A DNA stretch of 64,000 nt from Arenibacter sp. ARW7G5Y1 (GCF_003201775.1 NZ_QJJZ01000002.1:393925-457924); one strand, 5' to 3'; counted from the stretch's first letter, positions 1 to 8,420 are shown. Made by a program: numbers and translations. Notes: generated from the letters alone by a model not told the origin.

Positions 1-519
1 GCCACTGTTAAAAAAACCACCTGTTACCTTTAAAACCGAACTGTTAGATTCTATCAAGCCGTATAATTGTAACCATCCTATAATGATTTGGATATTGGCA
101 CCGATAATGGCCGCAATAAGTAGCCAAGAATGATGTTTAGGTGTAAGCGATTTTATCACAAAATACAATGCCAGCAACCCCAGCAATTCGTAGAACCTTA
201 TTGAAAAACCGTAAGTGGGTTGAAAAAAATATCTATTGAACGTTATATAAACCACGAGTAGAAGAATTGAAATATCTATCCGGCCAATAGAAAAGGATTC
301 ATCAGAAACTTTCAGCTTTCCCAAAAATAAGCAGACGATTAATAGGGTTGCGAGTAAGAATATAATAAATTTTCCGGTCACTGGGGAGCGTCGAAATGGC
401 AAGAAATCAATCGATGGCAAAAATACGTATAGAGAGAATAACAACAGCACTATCAATAAGTTAATACTATGTTCTAATCTTAATATTCTAATTTTGGTAC
501 AATCTATCTTAAGTGTCAT
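1..519 (-). CDS. O-antigen ligase/polymerase family membrane protein (3' end beyond window)
   Basis: This is an open frame of 173 codons running off the left edge, with its ATG at 517-519. The translation has about five hydrophobic segments (roughly residues 19-34, 45-60, 77-91, 103-118 and 125-145). It ends in GGFFNSG, which matches the conserved 'G-x-FFN-x-xxxA' region of Wzy/WaaL/PglL-type O-antigen ligase family proteins. Such inner-membrane proteins join or transfer lipid-linked glycans. It is the last visible gene of a minus-strand series (NVEALA-like peptide, propeller lipoprotein, DUF1573, transglutaminase-like). The substrate is unknown. The family call rests on topology and one motif, because the catalytic half lies outside the window. 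Confidence 0.62.
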   Translation of the reverse strand, partial: MTLKIDCTKIRILRLEHSINLLIVLLLFSLYVFLPSIDFLPFRRSPVTGKFIIFLLATLLIVCLFLGKLKVSDESFSIGRIDISILLLVVYITFNRYFFQPTYGFSIRFYELLGLLALYFVIKSLTPKHHSWLLIAAIIGANIQIIIGWLQLYGLIESNSSVLKVTGGFFNSG

Positions 520-677
520 TTCAATGTCCTTTTGCAAAATAACTTTCAGGATTCAAGGGGCTAAGGCTTTTTCAAATTTTATAGAAAGTGAGTATTACAA
601 TAATCGGAAATTATCCACATCTCCATATAGTCCATGTAAAATGAAAAAAATATTCACAAACTCCGAAACCTGTTAAA

Positions 678-2894
678 CTAACGTTCGTTTACGAATATTT
701 GCTTACCGTCCCTATAAACAAAGGGTAATTCTTCCTTACCGTGGTCCTTGTTTCTTAACCAGTATATCGTATTCTCGGGTACATTCTCAAATTTTAAAAA
801 GTTATACTCTGCAATTTTGGAGCCTCCACTTTTCCATCTCTTATCGTAATATAAAAGCTCGTAATTATCCCCAATCACTATTCCATTGTTGGCATTTCTG
901 GGGGCAAACCTTACTTGTGAAATGTGCTGAGGGCTTCCAAAATCGATACCTATGGAAAAAGTTGTAACGTATGTTTCTAGGTTGCCATCCAAGGCCCGCT
1001 CTACATCTTGGCTTGAAGGTAAAAGGTTACCATTCAATTTTGTATAAAGACCAACATCCACGTTTCTTAATTTTTCCTCAGACAAGATAGAAGGTTCCGA
1101 CCCTTTGACAATATTCATGTTTTGATTTACTGAAGAGAACACCTCAAAAGTTGCAATATTAAGCGGTTTACCATTATTAATACACCTCACATACCTAAAT
1201 TTCTTTTTTGTCGAAATAGGTAAGGCTTTCACTGAAAAATCCAAAATGTCTGATGAGCCAATGGAATAGAGGTCTATTGCATCCGAAAAATCCGCGCTGT
1301 TGGCCCCTTGTATTTTGGAGCCAATCATATCCTTCATGAACTCAATTAAATGGTATTTCAAGGGAAATTTACGAGTAAGTCGTAAGGTAATCGGATTGTT
1401 GTTGGGAGCTATTTCCATAACCTTTCTGTCGAAATCGATATGTAATGGGTTGGAGATTGGAATGAACCCATTGGAATCATAGATACCAACAATATAAGTT
1501 GCATTTACAGGAACTTTTTCAAAATTGATTTTTTTACGGTCATAATCAATCTCTCCCCAGGCAATGGGCTTCCAGCCTCTAGGGCTAAATATCGCCAAAT
1601 AGCCCAATTTTCTATTGGTACTATCCTTCTTAAACTTGTAGGGAACTGAAAAGGTGGTAACCTTGTGGTATTCCTCGGTTACATCCTTCATATATGGGTT
1701 TTTGAATGTATTCGGGACGTATTCATTAATGCTGGCCAATGTTCTTGGGCACCTCTGTTTGACATACATATTTCTGTACATTTTGGATAATTCGTTTTGA
1801 TGCCTGTAATCACCTAACTGTTGCCATTTAGGGGAATAATGGTGATAAATTCCTGAAGTATCCCGTACCGATACCCCATAATGTATTTTGTCCCTGTTAA
1901 AGTAACCCGAAGTATAGTCCAAATAAGCGGGAACGCCACATGCGTTTAATACCCTTACTGTCCATTCGGAATGTCGGTCGCAATCGAACTTATAAAACTG
2001 TAAAATATCGTAAAACCCTAAATTTCCGATTTTATGGCCATTGTCCTCGAAAACATCGAGACAATAGGTGGCAAAATTTAAGCGTCTCACGGTATTAGCA
2101 AGGTTTAAAGAATCATTAGAATGAACAATACCGTAAAAATAATTATTAATATAACTGGAATATGTATCCACAGATTCATTCATGCTCCTATATGTCAACA
2201 AGGTGTTCTTGAACTCGTTATAACTCAAATCCCTTGCAAAAGGGGACTTCTTCCAACAGGAAAACGCATTATCAATATGGTCAATCAACCAGTTGCAGGA
2301 GATATTTTTCAAATCGGGATAAATTCCGTTGGTTTGATTTTCCGTTTGGATATTGAATAGCAATTCCTTGCCAATACTATCTACAAAGTGCTCAAAATGT
2401 ACAACTTTTTTTCTATGGAATTTTACGTCAACAGTATCAGGGTAAGTTCTTTTTATCAGGGAATCTACAAAGCCCTTTGTCGGAGCGAAATCCTTTGTGT
2501 CTAGAATATTATGAAGATAATCTGCAAACCGGAAAAGTGAAGTATCTGCCTCATGAAAGAAGATTACTTTGGTAAGCGAGTCAATTTTTTTAAATGATTC
2601 TTTTACTAAATCTGGGTAGGACTCAATCCTTTTTGATGAAAAATGACCCTTCATATTAGATATAAGAAAACAGGCCGCCCTATATTTTAAACTGTCTTGT
2701 GGATACTTTTTATAATGATCTAGCACTTTAATCAATTCCATTTTATTTTCCCCCGCTTTTTCTAAAGAGGAAAGCACACCTTTCGGATATGGATATCTTC
2801 TTAAATCCACACAATTATAGAATAGGAGAAGAAAAAATACCAATATTTGTAGATTTACCAAAAGAACAAATAATCTTTTACTCATTGGAAACAA
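678..2894 (-). CDS. Transglutaminase-like domain protein with C-terminal discoidin-like region
   Basis: The protein has 738 residues. It starts with a hydrophobic signal/anchor at about residues 8-26 followed by NCVDLRR, where the cysteine might be a lipidation site. Around residue 300 the segment FDCDRHSEWTVRVLNACGVPAY resembles the Cys-bearing core of transglutaminase-like (papain-fold) domains, in which a Cys is followed by '...llralGiPA'. A His-containing strand (KIHYGVSVRD) follows. Near residues 640-710, ALDGNLETY and IDFGSPQHISQVRFAP look like an F5/8 type C (discoidin) carbohydrate-binding fold. An envelope-located hydrolase or cross-linker acting on peptide or glycopeptide is inferred, and the substrate is unknown. 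A second Met at residue 4 is an alternative start. Confidence 0.6.
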   Translation of the reverse strand: MFPMSKRLFVLLVNLQILVFFLLLFYNCVDLRRYPYPKGVLSSLEKAGENKMELIKVLDHYKKYPQDSLKYRAACFLISNMKGHFSSKRIESYPDLVKESFKKIDSLTKVIFFHEADTSLFRFADYLHNILDTKDFAPTKGFVDSLIKRTYPDTVDVKFHRKKVVHFEHFVDSIGKELLFNIQTENQTNGIYPDLKNISCNWLIDHIDNAFSCWKKSPFARDLSYNEFKNTLLTYRSMNESVDTYSSYINNYFYGIVHSNDSLNLANTVRRLNFATYCLDVFEDNGHKIGNLGFYDILQFYKFDCDRHSEWTVRVLNACGVPAYLDYTSGYFNRDKIHYGVSVRDTSGIYHHYSPKWQQLGDYRHQNELSKMYRNMYVKQRCPRTLASINEYVPNTFKNPYMKDVTEEYHKVTTFSVPYKFKKDSTNRKLGYLAIFSPRGWKPIAWGEIDYDRKKINFEKVPVNATYIVGIYDSNGFIPISNPLHIDFDRKVMEIAPNNNPITLRLTRKFPLKYHLIEFMKDMIGSKIQGANSADFSDAIDLYSIGSSDILDFSVKALPISTKKKFRYVRCINNGKPLNIATFEVFSSVNQNMNIVKGSEPSILSEEKLRNVDVGLYTKLNGNLLPSSQDVERALDGNLETYVTTFSIGIDFGSPQHISQVRFAPRNANNGIVIGDNYELLYYDKRWKSGGSKIAEYNFLKFENVPENTIYWLRNKDHGKEELPFVYRDGKQIFVNER

Positions 2895-2984
2895 AATAGA
2901 ATATGAAGTGGAATAGCCCTTATGCTTAATAAATGTAACAAGCCAACAATCATTGGTTCTATAGTACTGTAAAGAGCCAAAGTT

Positions 2985-3425
2985 TCATTCCACCCTACCA
3001 TAAAATGTCAATAAAAATGGGGATAATGGTGAATTACTGTTAACAGTCACTACTTTGTTTACAAAACCTTTCATGTGTTCATCACTTACAAAGATGCCAA
3101 TTATCGAATCAGTCTTTCCAACAGGTAAAGGGCTATCATTAAAATAAGCTACCGTACAGCCACAAGTAGCCTCTGCGTTATAAATTAAAAATGGGTGTTG
3201 CCCTACATTCTTATATTTAAAAACCCTTTTAATTGTATCGCCTATCTTAACGGAACCTATATTGATAGTAGTATTTGTAATAAACTCAATCTTAACACTA
3301 TCGTTTTGCACATTCTTAAATTCCAAATTATATTCATTATTCTTGTCTTTGTGTTTTTGATTACATCCAGTCAATCCAATAAAAAGTAATATTGTCCATA
3401 GCAATATTTTGTATTCATTTTCCAT
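2985..3425 (-). CDS. DUF1573 domain lipoprotein
   Basis: This is a 146-residue protein with a lipoprotein signal (lipobox LTGC, Cys at about residue 21). The rest forms one DUF1573-type Ig-like domain, with FKYKNVGQHPF, then EATCGCTVAYF, LPVGKTDSI and VTVNSNSP. The C-G-C in the middle is the family hallmark. DUF1573 proteins are widespread in Bacteroidota envelopes and have no firmly established function. The gene sits 90 bp downstream of the propeller lipoprotein gene's stop region and just upstream of the transglutaminase-like gene, all on the minus strand, so co-expression is likely. Identification of the domain is confident; the role is unknown. Confidence 0.75.
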   Translation of the reverse strand: MENEYKILLWTILLFIGLTGCNQKHKDKNNEYNLEFKNVQNDSVKIEFITNTTINIGSVKIGDTIKRVFKYKNVGQHPFLIYNAEATCGCTVAYFNDSPLPVGKTDSIIGIFVSDEHMKGFVNKVVTVNSNSPLSPFLLTFYGRVE

Positions 3426-3459
3426 TTTCTAAAATAATTAAGTCACTAACTTTTACTGA

Positions 3460-4668
3460 CTAGTTTTCAGATAATACATATTTAATTAATTTGTTAGAGT
3501 CCATCATTCCATATAAATGTGTGAAATTTTCTCTGTCGATAGCTATTGTATTCACTTTTCTGTCCAATTTAATTCTATTTACTGGATTCCCTTCCCAATC
3601 ATAAACCAAGACAATATCGGATATATTGAAGTTTTCATCACTGTCGTTCAACAAAGGGCCACTGTAAAGGGCGAAGATATTTTTATCACTAACCGCAATA
3701 TTGCGAAAGCCTTTTTTACTGTCCTTCCCTGCAACAATTTTCTTTGAATTTGGTCCTACAAGAAGATTAAAAGTAGGCAGATAGTATACTTTTTGATATT
3801 TTTTCTTTAAACGATAATTTTTGTCAACCGATATTATTTGAATTACTGCTCCTTTACCAGAAAAACAAGCAAATTCATGGAAGCTTCCTGGTCTATAGGC
3901 TACTCTATTATCCATTCTCATATTTAAATATTTGAAGTACAAAGAATCCTTTTCGCTTTGGGTTTTATTATTTTCATTTCCGGGTACTTCAATACCCGTT
4001 GTTAATTTGTTTGTATAGAGGTTCAAAACGCCAAAGGTTTTGTTATCCATATTTGAAGTTAAAAACTTACCGAATAGAATTGAATCGTTCAAGAAATAAG
4101 TATTCGAAAAAGTAATTTTTGTTGAATAAAAAATAGGTTTCGGCCTGTATTCAGATTTATTTAATAAACTGTCCCAATTATAGCGAAAGATTTTATGCGG
4201 AGAGTTTACCTGGGTAATACTAAAAACTGAATCATTGTTTGCGACACCATTTTCCATTGAAACTGCATTAATATTCATTTCGGATTCTCCATTGCCCGCA
4301 AAACCAAACTTCTCTACTAAACGGCCATCTTTTAAATTGACAATACTAAAACCCGCCTCACCTGTATTATCATTAAAAATGGCCAAGGTGTCATAAACTT
4401 CGAATTTACGGGGCCGAAATAGTATTGTGTCGCTTTGAAATCGGATTTCCTCACCTACCAGTACAATCTCATTATCTTTAGAAAAATCGTTTAACGGATT
4501 ATTGTAGTTGTTAGCACAACCCAACAGAACACACGTTGCTAGTATTTTTAAACAGTATATATGTAGAGGCGGATGTATCTTATAAAATCCTTTATAAATA
4601 TTCCTATAACATGTTCGTAAAATACGTATCATAAAAACAAAGCGCAACTTAAAATAATTAATCATCAC
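3460..4668 (-). CDS. BF3164/TolB-like 6-bladed beta-propeller lipoprotein
   Basis: The longest frame has 402 residues, with a lipobox VLLGC whose Cys is near residue 51. A second ATG at 4632 gives a shorter leader and may be the true start. After the lipid anchor come repeated strands typical of Bacteroidota 6-bladed propeller proteins (RFEVYDTLAIFNDN near the N-terminus, DIVLVYDWEGNPVNRIKLD and AIDRENFTHLYGM near the C-terminus). Members of this group are found next to NVEALA-type secreted peptides in Bacteroidota, and here a similar peptide gene lies upstream across an IS30 remnant. A surface or periplasmic binding role is inferred; no enzymatic motif is visible. Confidence 0.65.
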   Translation of the reverse strand: MMINYFKLRFVFMIRILRTCYRNIYKGFYKIHPPLHIYCLKILATCVLLGCANNYNNPLNDFSKDNEIVLVGEEIRFQSDTILFRPRKFEVYDTLAIFNDNTGEAGFSIVNLKDGRLVEKFGFAGNGESEMNINAVSMENGVANNDSVFSITQVNSPHKIFRYNWDSLLNKSEYRPKPIFYSTKITFSNTYFLNDSILFGKFLTSNMDNKTFGVLNLYTNKLTTGIEVPGNENNKTQSEKDSLYFKYLNMRMDNRVAYRPGSFHEFACFSGKGAVIQIISVDKNYRLKKKYQKVYYLPTFNLLVGPNSKKIVAGKDSKKGFRNIAVSDKNIFALYSGPLLNDSDENFNISDIVLVYDWEGNPVNRIKLDRKVNTIAIDRENFTHLYGMMDSNKLIKYVLSEN

Positions 4669-4676
4669 AAGGTCGA

Positions 4677-5640
4677 TTATACTAGCATATGTATGTTTTG
4701 ATTTTTTGTGAATACATCCAAAAAATACTTTTTAGGGTGTTCCGTATCCAATTTTTTCCTTGATCTGTCATCAAGTAATTTAACTACATGACCAATTTGG
4801 TTGTTTTGCACGTTGCCCAAAGGTGAATCCTTGGAAAAATACTTTCTCAATAATTTGTTGGTATACTCATTGATGCCCGTTCCCAAGATACTTATGGATA
4901 TATGAAAAATACATTACAACCGATTTCTTGGCGATTTTCATATGCCCAGAGATCTCCTTACCTTTGTCATTGGATTAATATGGATTCATTCCTTATAAAG
5001 TTCTTGTGCATTTACTGTGATCTTGAAGAACTTATCGATTGCATTTCCACCGACATTTTCGACTAACAGTAAGCTGGAGCACCTGTCCAAAATGCACCCT
5101 TATGCCCCTTTTCGATGATAAGGTCTTCCTTGAAGTTCCCGACAGTTTTCTTGTTTTCCACAATCGAGAGGAACTTATCTATGGCGACCCTTCCCAGTAT
5201 GCCCACTATTGTCTTTTCTCAGTATCGTTTATATTTTACGTAAGAATTCCTCAAACTCTTGTAAAGTTTACCTCCAATAGCCTTGTCCTCCCATATCCTT
5301 ATTTAGATGCGCTCACGACAGACCATATCTATATCCCTCAGACGTGCACTACTTGTTATCACTTAGAGGGACCATTAGTAATTCCAGAGCTTGTCCCATT
5401 CATAAAGCTACATCTTGGGCGTAAAACGCTTTTTCACATGTCCTTCCCTCATTCGCTCGTCTACAATTATTTCGGTATCTTTGGTATTGTTAACGCCCCG
5501 TCTTCCCTAGTTCCTTTCCTGCTCTTGGGAAAGGGACGACTCGGCAATGGATGTTTTATGAATATATCTATCTTCTTAAGGCCGTTTTTCAACTTCCACT
5601 CAACAACAGACCTTTGTTCCAAGGTCATTTGTTTGTAGCT
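4677..5640 (-). pseudogene. IS30-family transposase remnant (frameshifted, many stops)
   Basis: Read on the minus strand, fragments in different frames match an IS30 transposase in order. The N-terminal SYKQMTLEQR...LKNGLKKIDI lies at about 5640-5590. NFKEDLIIEKGHKGAFWT lies at about 5080-5150, corresponding to the 'WEGDLIIGKGHKGALVT' catalytic region. NDKGKEISGHMKIAKK lies at about 4920-4970 ('SDNGKEFAGH'). The C-terminal GTGINEYTNKLLRKYF...DDRSRKKL lies at 4740-4886 ('GTNENTNGLLRQYF...LNNRPRKRL'). Frames change several times and stops intervene, so it is dead. No terminal inverted repeats were identified with confidence. It separates the NVEALA-like peptide gene from the propeller lipoprotein gene. 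Confidence 0.85.
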
Positions 5641-5672
5641 CTTAACACAACTATTTGACTTTTTTGGGGAAT

Positions 5673-5702
5673 TTTTCCTTCGGGGATACCCCCGAAGGAA
5701 AA
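5673..5702. repeat. Perfect 13-bp hairpin beside the IS30 remnant
   Basis: The arms TTTTCCTTCGGGG (5673-5685) and CCCCGAAGGAAAA (5690-5702) are fully complementary around the loop ATAC. No clear T-run follows on either strand, so it is not a convincing intrinsic terminator. It lies about 35 bp outside the start of the IS30 transposase remnant. Some IS30-family elements favour palindromic targets, which would fit, but this is inference. The surrounding 5641-5938 holds no gene I can support. Confidence 0.6.
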
Positions 5703-5938
5703 CTCCCATCAAAAACTTTCAATAGCAATTGAATCTAAGCCAAATTCCCCTTCTATGATATAATAAATCCAAGAGGCAAAATAACATATCTCCAAAACGT
5801 TAAAGCAAATCATACTTGGATACACTTTGAACTACAGTCTATTCATCTGAGATAAATCAATAAAATTTAGCAGAACCCCCTTAACTTGACAACAAATATG
5901 ATAGTACAAAGTAAAACAATGAATAATCCATGAGACTT

Positions 5939-6160
5939 TTATATTTCTTCAAAATCATAAAGTGTATACCATTCACCACCACCCTCTTCAATACATGTAT
6001 CCCAATCACTGTAAACACAAAAGCCAGATGCCTTGGCATCTTTAACCTCTATAACAGAAAAAGAATTTGCCGAACTACTATTAATGTTAACATAATTAAC
6101 CGCCATCACAACAGCTACTAATAAACCACCTAATAATTTTAAATAATTTTTTGTTTTCAT
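5939..6160 (-). CDS. Short secreted NVEALA-like peptide
   Basis: This is a 73-residue protein. MKTKNYLKLLGGLLVAVVMA is a clear signal/hydrophobic leader, followed by a short mature part with VKDAKAS, then FCVYSDWDTC (two Cys) and a GGG-EW tail. The layout (basic start, hydrophobic stretch, short spacer, a V-x-x-A-x-A-like site, Cys-containing tail) recalls the NVEALA peptides of Bacteroidota, whose function is unknown. The upstream region 6161-6298 is very A+T rich. It points toward the propeller/DUF1573/transglutaminase genes on the same strand and is probably the first member of that cassette, now separated by an IS30 insertion. The family match is by pattern only. Confidence 0.5.
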   Translation of the reverse strand: MKTKNYLKLLGGLLVAVVMAVNYVNINSSSANSFSVIEVKDAKASGFCVYSDWDTCIEEGGGEWYTLYDFEEI

Positions 6161-6298
6161 AATTAAAAATTTTTAAAAGATTAATAAAAATTACTTATGT
6201 ATATACACATTAATAAAATTAGTAGATTATTTATTTAATGTACACTATTTCTTACTTTTTTGTAATAAAATATTAACTATAAAAGAAAAAAAAACTTA

Positions 6299-6308
6299 GG
6301 TAATAGCT
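6299..6308. repeat. Left 10-bp target-site duplication of the ISAs1 element
   Basis: GGTAATAGCT lies directly outside the left inverted repeat and is repeated exactly outside the right one (7560-7569). Duplications of this size fit ISAs1-family transposition. The intact pair indicates a fairly recent insertion with no later rearrangement. Confidence 0.9.
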
Positions 6309-7559
6309 CAGGGCAAACTCACACTTTCCAATAAATACATCTTCAATAAAATTTCATCCAAATAGATGTAATTCAAGTAAATAAGTGTTGTTTTTTAGGT
6401 CGATTATTTGTATATTGTACTGATAATTGATTGTTGTTGAAAACAATCCACAATTTCAAGTCCATTTTCAGCAAGATGGACGACCCCAGGAGCGATATAA
6501 ACAAGCTTCACAGATTGGACGATATCCTTCTTATTGGTATAATTTCGGTGATCTGTGCCGCGGATACATGGAAAGATATGGAAACATACGCCAGGGCAAA
6601 AGAGGATTTTTTACGTTCGTTCCTGGATCTTCCCAATGGCATACCTTCCGATGACACCTTCAACCGTGTATTCTCATCAATAGATCCAGAACAGTTCGAA
6701 TCCTGCTTTATGGGCTGGGTATCGGGATTGGCCGATCTTACCGATGGCGAGGTTATCCCCATTGATGGCAAAACGCTAAGAGGCGCCAGATCCAATGGAA
6801 AGAAGTCCCCTTTTCATATGGTAAGTGCCTGGGCCAGTGACAACAACATGGTTTTGGGCCAGGTCAAGGTCTGCGAGAAGTCCAACGAAATTACCGCCAT
6901 CCCAAAACTCTTGGAGCTTATTGCCATAAAAGACTGTGTAATCACCATAGATGCCATGGGTTGCCAAGAACATATTGCCAAGACCAATGTTGGGCAAGGG
7001 GCCGATTACATCTTGGCCGTAAAGGACAATCAAAAGCGGTTGCACCGGGATATCGAAGATGAATTTAGATTTGGCAAAGCTATCGGGACCCATATCCATG
7101 ACGACCTGGGCCATGGTAGAATAGAGACACGTAGCTGTAGTGTCATCAATACTTTTGACTTTATAGAAAACACGGATAAATGGACCAAATTAAAGAGCAT
7201 CATAAAAATTGAAAGCATCAGGGAGTTTAAAAATAGTGCAAGATCCAAAGAAACGGCTACCCGATATTATATCTCAAGCTTGGAGAACAGTGCGGAGGCC
7301 TTCCAGAAAATGATACGCCTACATTGGGGAATTGAAAATAAATTACATTGGGTATTGGATGTCGCCTTCTCGGAAGATGCATCAAGAAAAAGAGCGGGAA
7401 ATGCCGCCCAAAACTTCTCGATACTGAGCAAAATTGCCTTAAACCTGTTGAGACAGGACAAACAGACCAAGCAAGGCTTAAAAGGCAAAAGACTTAAAGC
7501 GGCCTATGACAATAACTATATGACCAAAATATTAGGAATAAAAGTGTGAGTTTGCCCTG
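6309..7559 (+). mobile_element. Complete ISAs1-family insertion sequence (1251 bp)
   Basis: The ends are perfect 19-bp inverted repeats: CAGGGCAAACTCACACTTT at 6309-6327 and its complement at 7541-7559. Identical 10-bp direct repeats flank them. One transposase gene fills the interior. The element lies in the spacer upstream of the NVEALA-like gene (start at 6160, opposite strand) and breaks no recognisable gene. Everything needed for transposition appears intact. Confidence 0.93.
6431..7549 (+). CDS. ISAs1-family transposase
   Basis: The frame encodes 372 residues. The segments DPRSDINKLHRLDDILLI, then SDDTFNRVFSSIDP, IPIDGKTLRGA, ITIDAMGCQ and LHWGIENKLHWVLDVAFSEDASR are the usual landmarks of ISAs1-family (DUF4338/DDE_Tnp_ISAs1) enzymes. 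The frame opens with three consecutive TTG codons (6431-6439); the first ATG (6475, before DDPRSD) would cut the N-terminus, so a TTG start is preferred. The TGA stop (7547-7549) lies inside the right inverted repeat, so the repeat is also coding. Length and motifs agree with an active enzyme. Confidence 0.92.
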   Translation: MLLKTIHNFKSIFSKMDDPRSDINKLHRLDDILLIGIISVICAADTWKDMETYARAKEDFLRSFLDLPNGIPSDDTFNRVFSSIDPEQFESCFMGWVSGLADLTDGEVIPIDGKTLRGARSNGKKSPFHMVSAWASDNNMVLGQVKVCEKSNEITAIPKLLELIAIKDCVITIDAMGCQEHIAKTNVGQGADYILAVKDNQKRLHRDIEDEFRFGKAIGTHIHDDLGHGRIETRSCSVINTFDFIENTDKWTKLKSIIKIESIREFKNSARSKETATRYYISSLENSAEAFQKMIRLHWGIENKLHWVLDVAFSEDASRKRAGNAAQNFSILSKIALNLLRQDKQTKQGLKGKRLKAAYDNNYMTKILGIKV

Positions 7560-7569
7560 GGTAATAGCT
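7560..7569. repeat. Right 10-bp target-site duplication of the ISAs1 element
   Basis: GGTAATAGCT is an exact copy of 6299-6308, placed directly after the right inverted repeat. Confidence 0.9.
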
Positions 7570-7621
7570 TACATTTAATATGTGCCTAGCAAAAGCTGGA
7601 GTATTTTTTCTTTTTTACCTT

Positions 7622-7797
7622 AAGTGGCACAGATTGAAACGGAATGGGTGGCACTGATAAACGGTATAAATATGAATTGGCAGGCCAGGAGAATTACTGG
7701 ACTAGGGTTTAGACGACATGGTTTTTATGTTTGGCTCCCGCATTATTTGCGGGACAGGCAGTACCGGCCACACGAACGCTTCTTAGTTATTGGCTTT
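7622..7797 (+). repeat. Intergenic repeat family B, copy 1
   Basis: This is a diverged copy of 8236-8413. Both share AAGTGGC..., then ATGGGTGGCA, ATGAATTGG, a central ATG-TTTGG-T/C-TCCCGCA-N5-TGCGGGACAGG hairpin, and the end TTAGTTATTGG. In this copy the hairpin is CCCGCA-TTATT-TGCGGG (about 7739-7755). The open frame across it is not conserved in the second copy, so it is probably non-coding. No terminal inverted repeats are obvious. Confidence 0.7.
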
Positions 7798-7842
7798 AGT
7801 GTTACTTCCGGTACTCTTTTTCAATTAGATACTTTTTGAGTC

Positions 7843-7962
7843 TTAATTATCTGAGTTTTTTTCCAACTTATTCTTTCCGATTACATATCCAATTGGATAA
7901 ATAATTATAAAAATAACTGCACTAAATAATACGGCATTGCTATATTCCCAGGTTTCAATCAT
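7843..7962 (-). CDS. Possible short membrane peptide or gene fragment
   Basis: From the ATG at 7960-7962 the frame gives 39 residues: MIETWEYSNAVLFS, then a hydrophobic stretch AVIFIIIYPIGYVIG, then a charged tail KNKLEKNSDN. The frame continues upstream into the 11-bp repeat array, where it has no protein-like character. It could be a genuine single-pass peptide or the tail of a decayed membrane protein. I do not recognise it. Confidence 0.25.
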   Translation of the reverse strand: MIETWEYSNAVLFSAVIFIIIYPIGYVIGKNKLEKNSDN

Positions 7963-8010
7963 CGGTCTTCTACCACGTTTACCGGGTATATATGGAAAAA
8001 GAAATGCAGG

Positions 8011-8150
8011 ACGGGTCATAGTCCATAGATACTCCATAGTTAGTCCATAGATAGGCCGTATATAAAAATAGGCCAGGTCCACCCCTTTTTGGCGCGCTAA
8101 AGCAACTCCTTTTCAAGGCACTTTTTACCTATCATGGACAGCAAAATACG
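8011..8150. repeat. Repeat family A, copy 1: short 11-bp tandem array with conserved flank
   Basis: After the leader GACGGGTCA come three full 11-bp units at 8023-8055 (CCATAGATACT, CCATAGTTAGT, CCATAGATAGG) plus a partial unit. A roughly 95-bp conserved 3' flank follows (CCGTATATAAAAATAGGCC, CCACCCCTTTTTGGCGCG, TTTTTACCTATCATGGACAG, AATACGCT). The same leader, units and flank recur at 12221-12420 with eight units. The shared flanks make this a dispersed element and not a local microsatellite. Confidence 0.75.
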
Positions 8151-8235
8151 CTCTGGCCAAGTTAATTAGAGGTACGGGTCTGTCCGCCAAAGGCAGGCCC
8201 GCGCCAACGGGGATTTTTTTCTTGTTTTAGGTAAA

Positions 8236-8413
8236 AAGTGGCGCAATTTAAAACGGGATGGGTGGCATTAATAGCCGGGAAATATTATGAATTGGGTCGC
8301 CATATTGTAAGGAAAAAAGGGGATCCGGGTTCAGTCAACTCGGTGTCCATGTTTGGTTCCCGCAAAATATGCGGGACAGGTAGTACTGCCCACAGAGAGG
8401 TTTAGTTATTGGC
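8236..8413 (+). repeat. Intergenic repeat family B, copy 2
   Basis: This copy shows the same order of conserved blocks as copy 1 (7622-7797): AAGTGGCGC, AACGGGATGGGTGGCATTA, ATGAATTGGG, a hairpin CCCGCA-AAATA-TGCGGG at 8358-8374, and TTAGTTATTGG. The loop differs from copy 1 while both stem arms are kept, which suggests selection on structure. It abuts the 3' end of the TraB/GumN gene (stop at 8421-8423). Confidence 0.7.
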
Positions 8414-8420
8414 ATGGTTT

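Noticed and set aside
5039..5638. 199-codon plus-strand frame
   Set aside because: It is antisense to the IS30 transposase remnant, whose minus-strand fragments match the family in order; the plus-strand translation has no family resemblance.
5673..5702. Hairpin considered as an intrinsic terminator
   Set aside because: No T-run follows on either strand, and it is 237 bp from the end of the peptide gene.
7624..7839. 71-codon plus-strand frame inside repeat B
   Set aside because: The second copy of the repeat has stops in the corresponding frame, so no coding constraint is seen.
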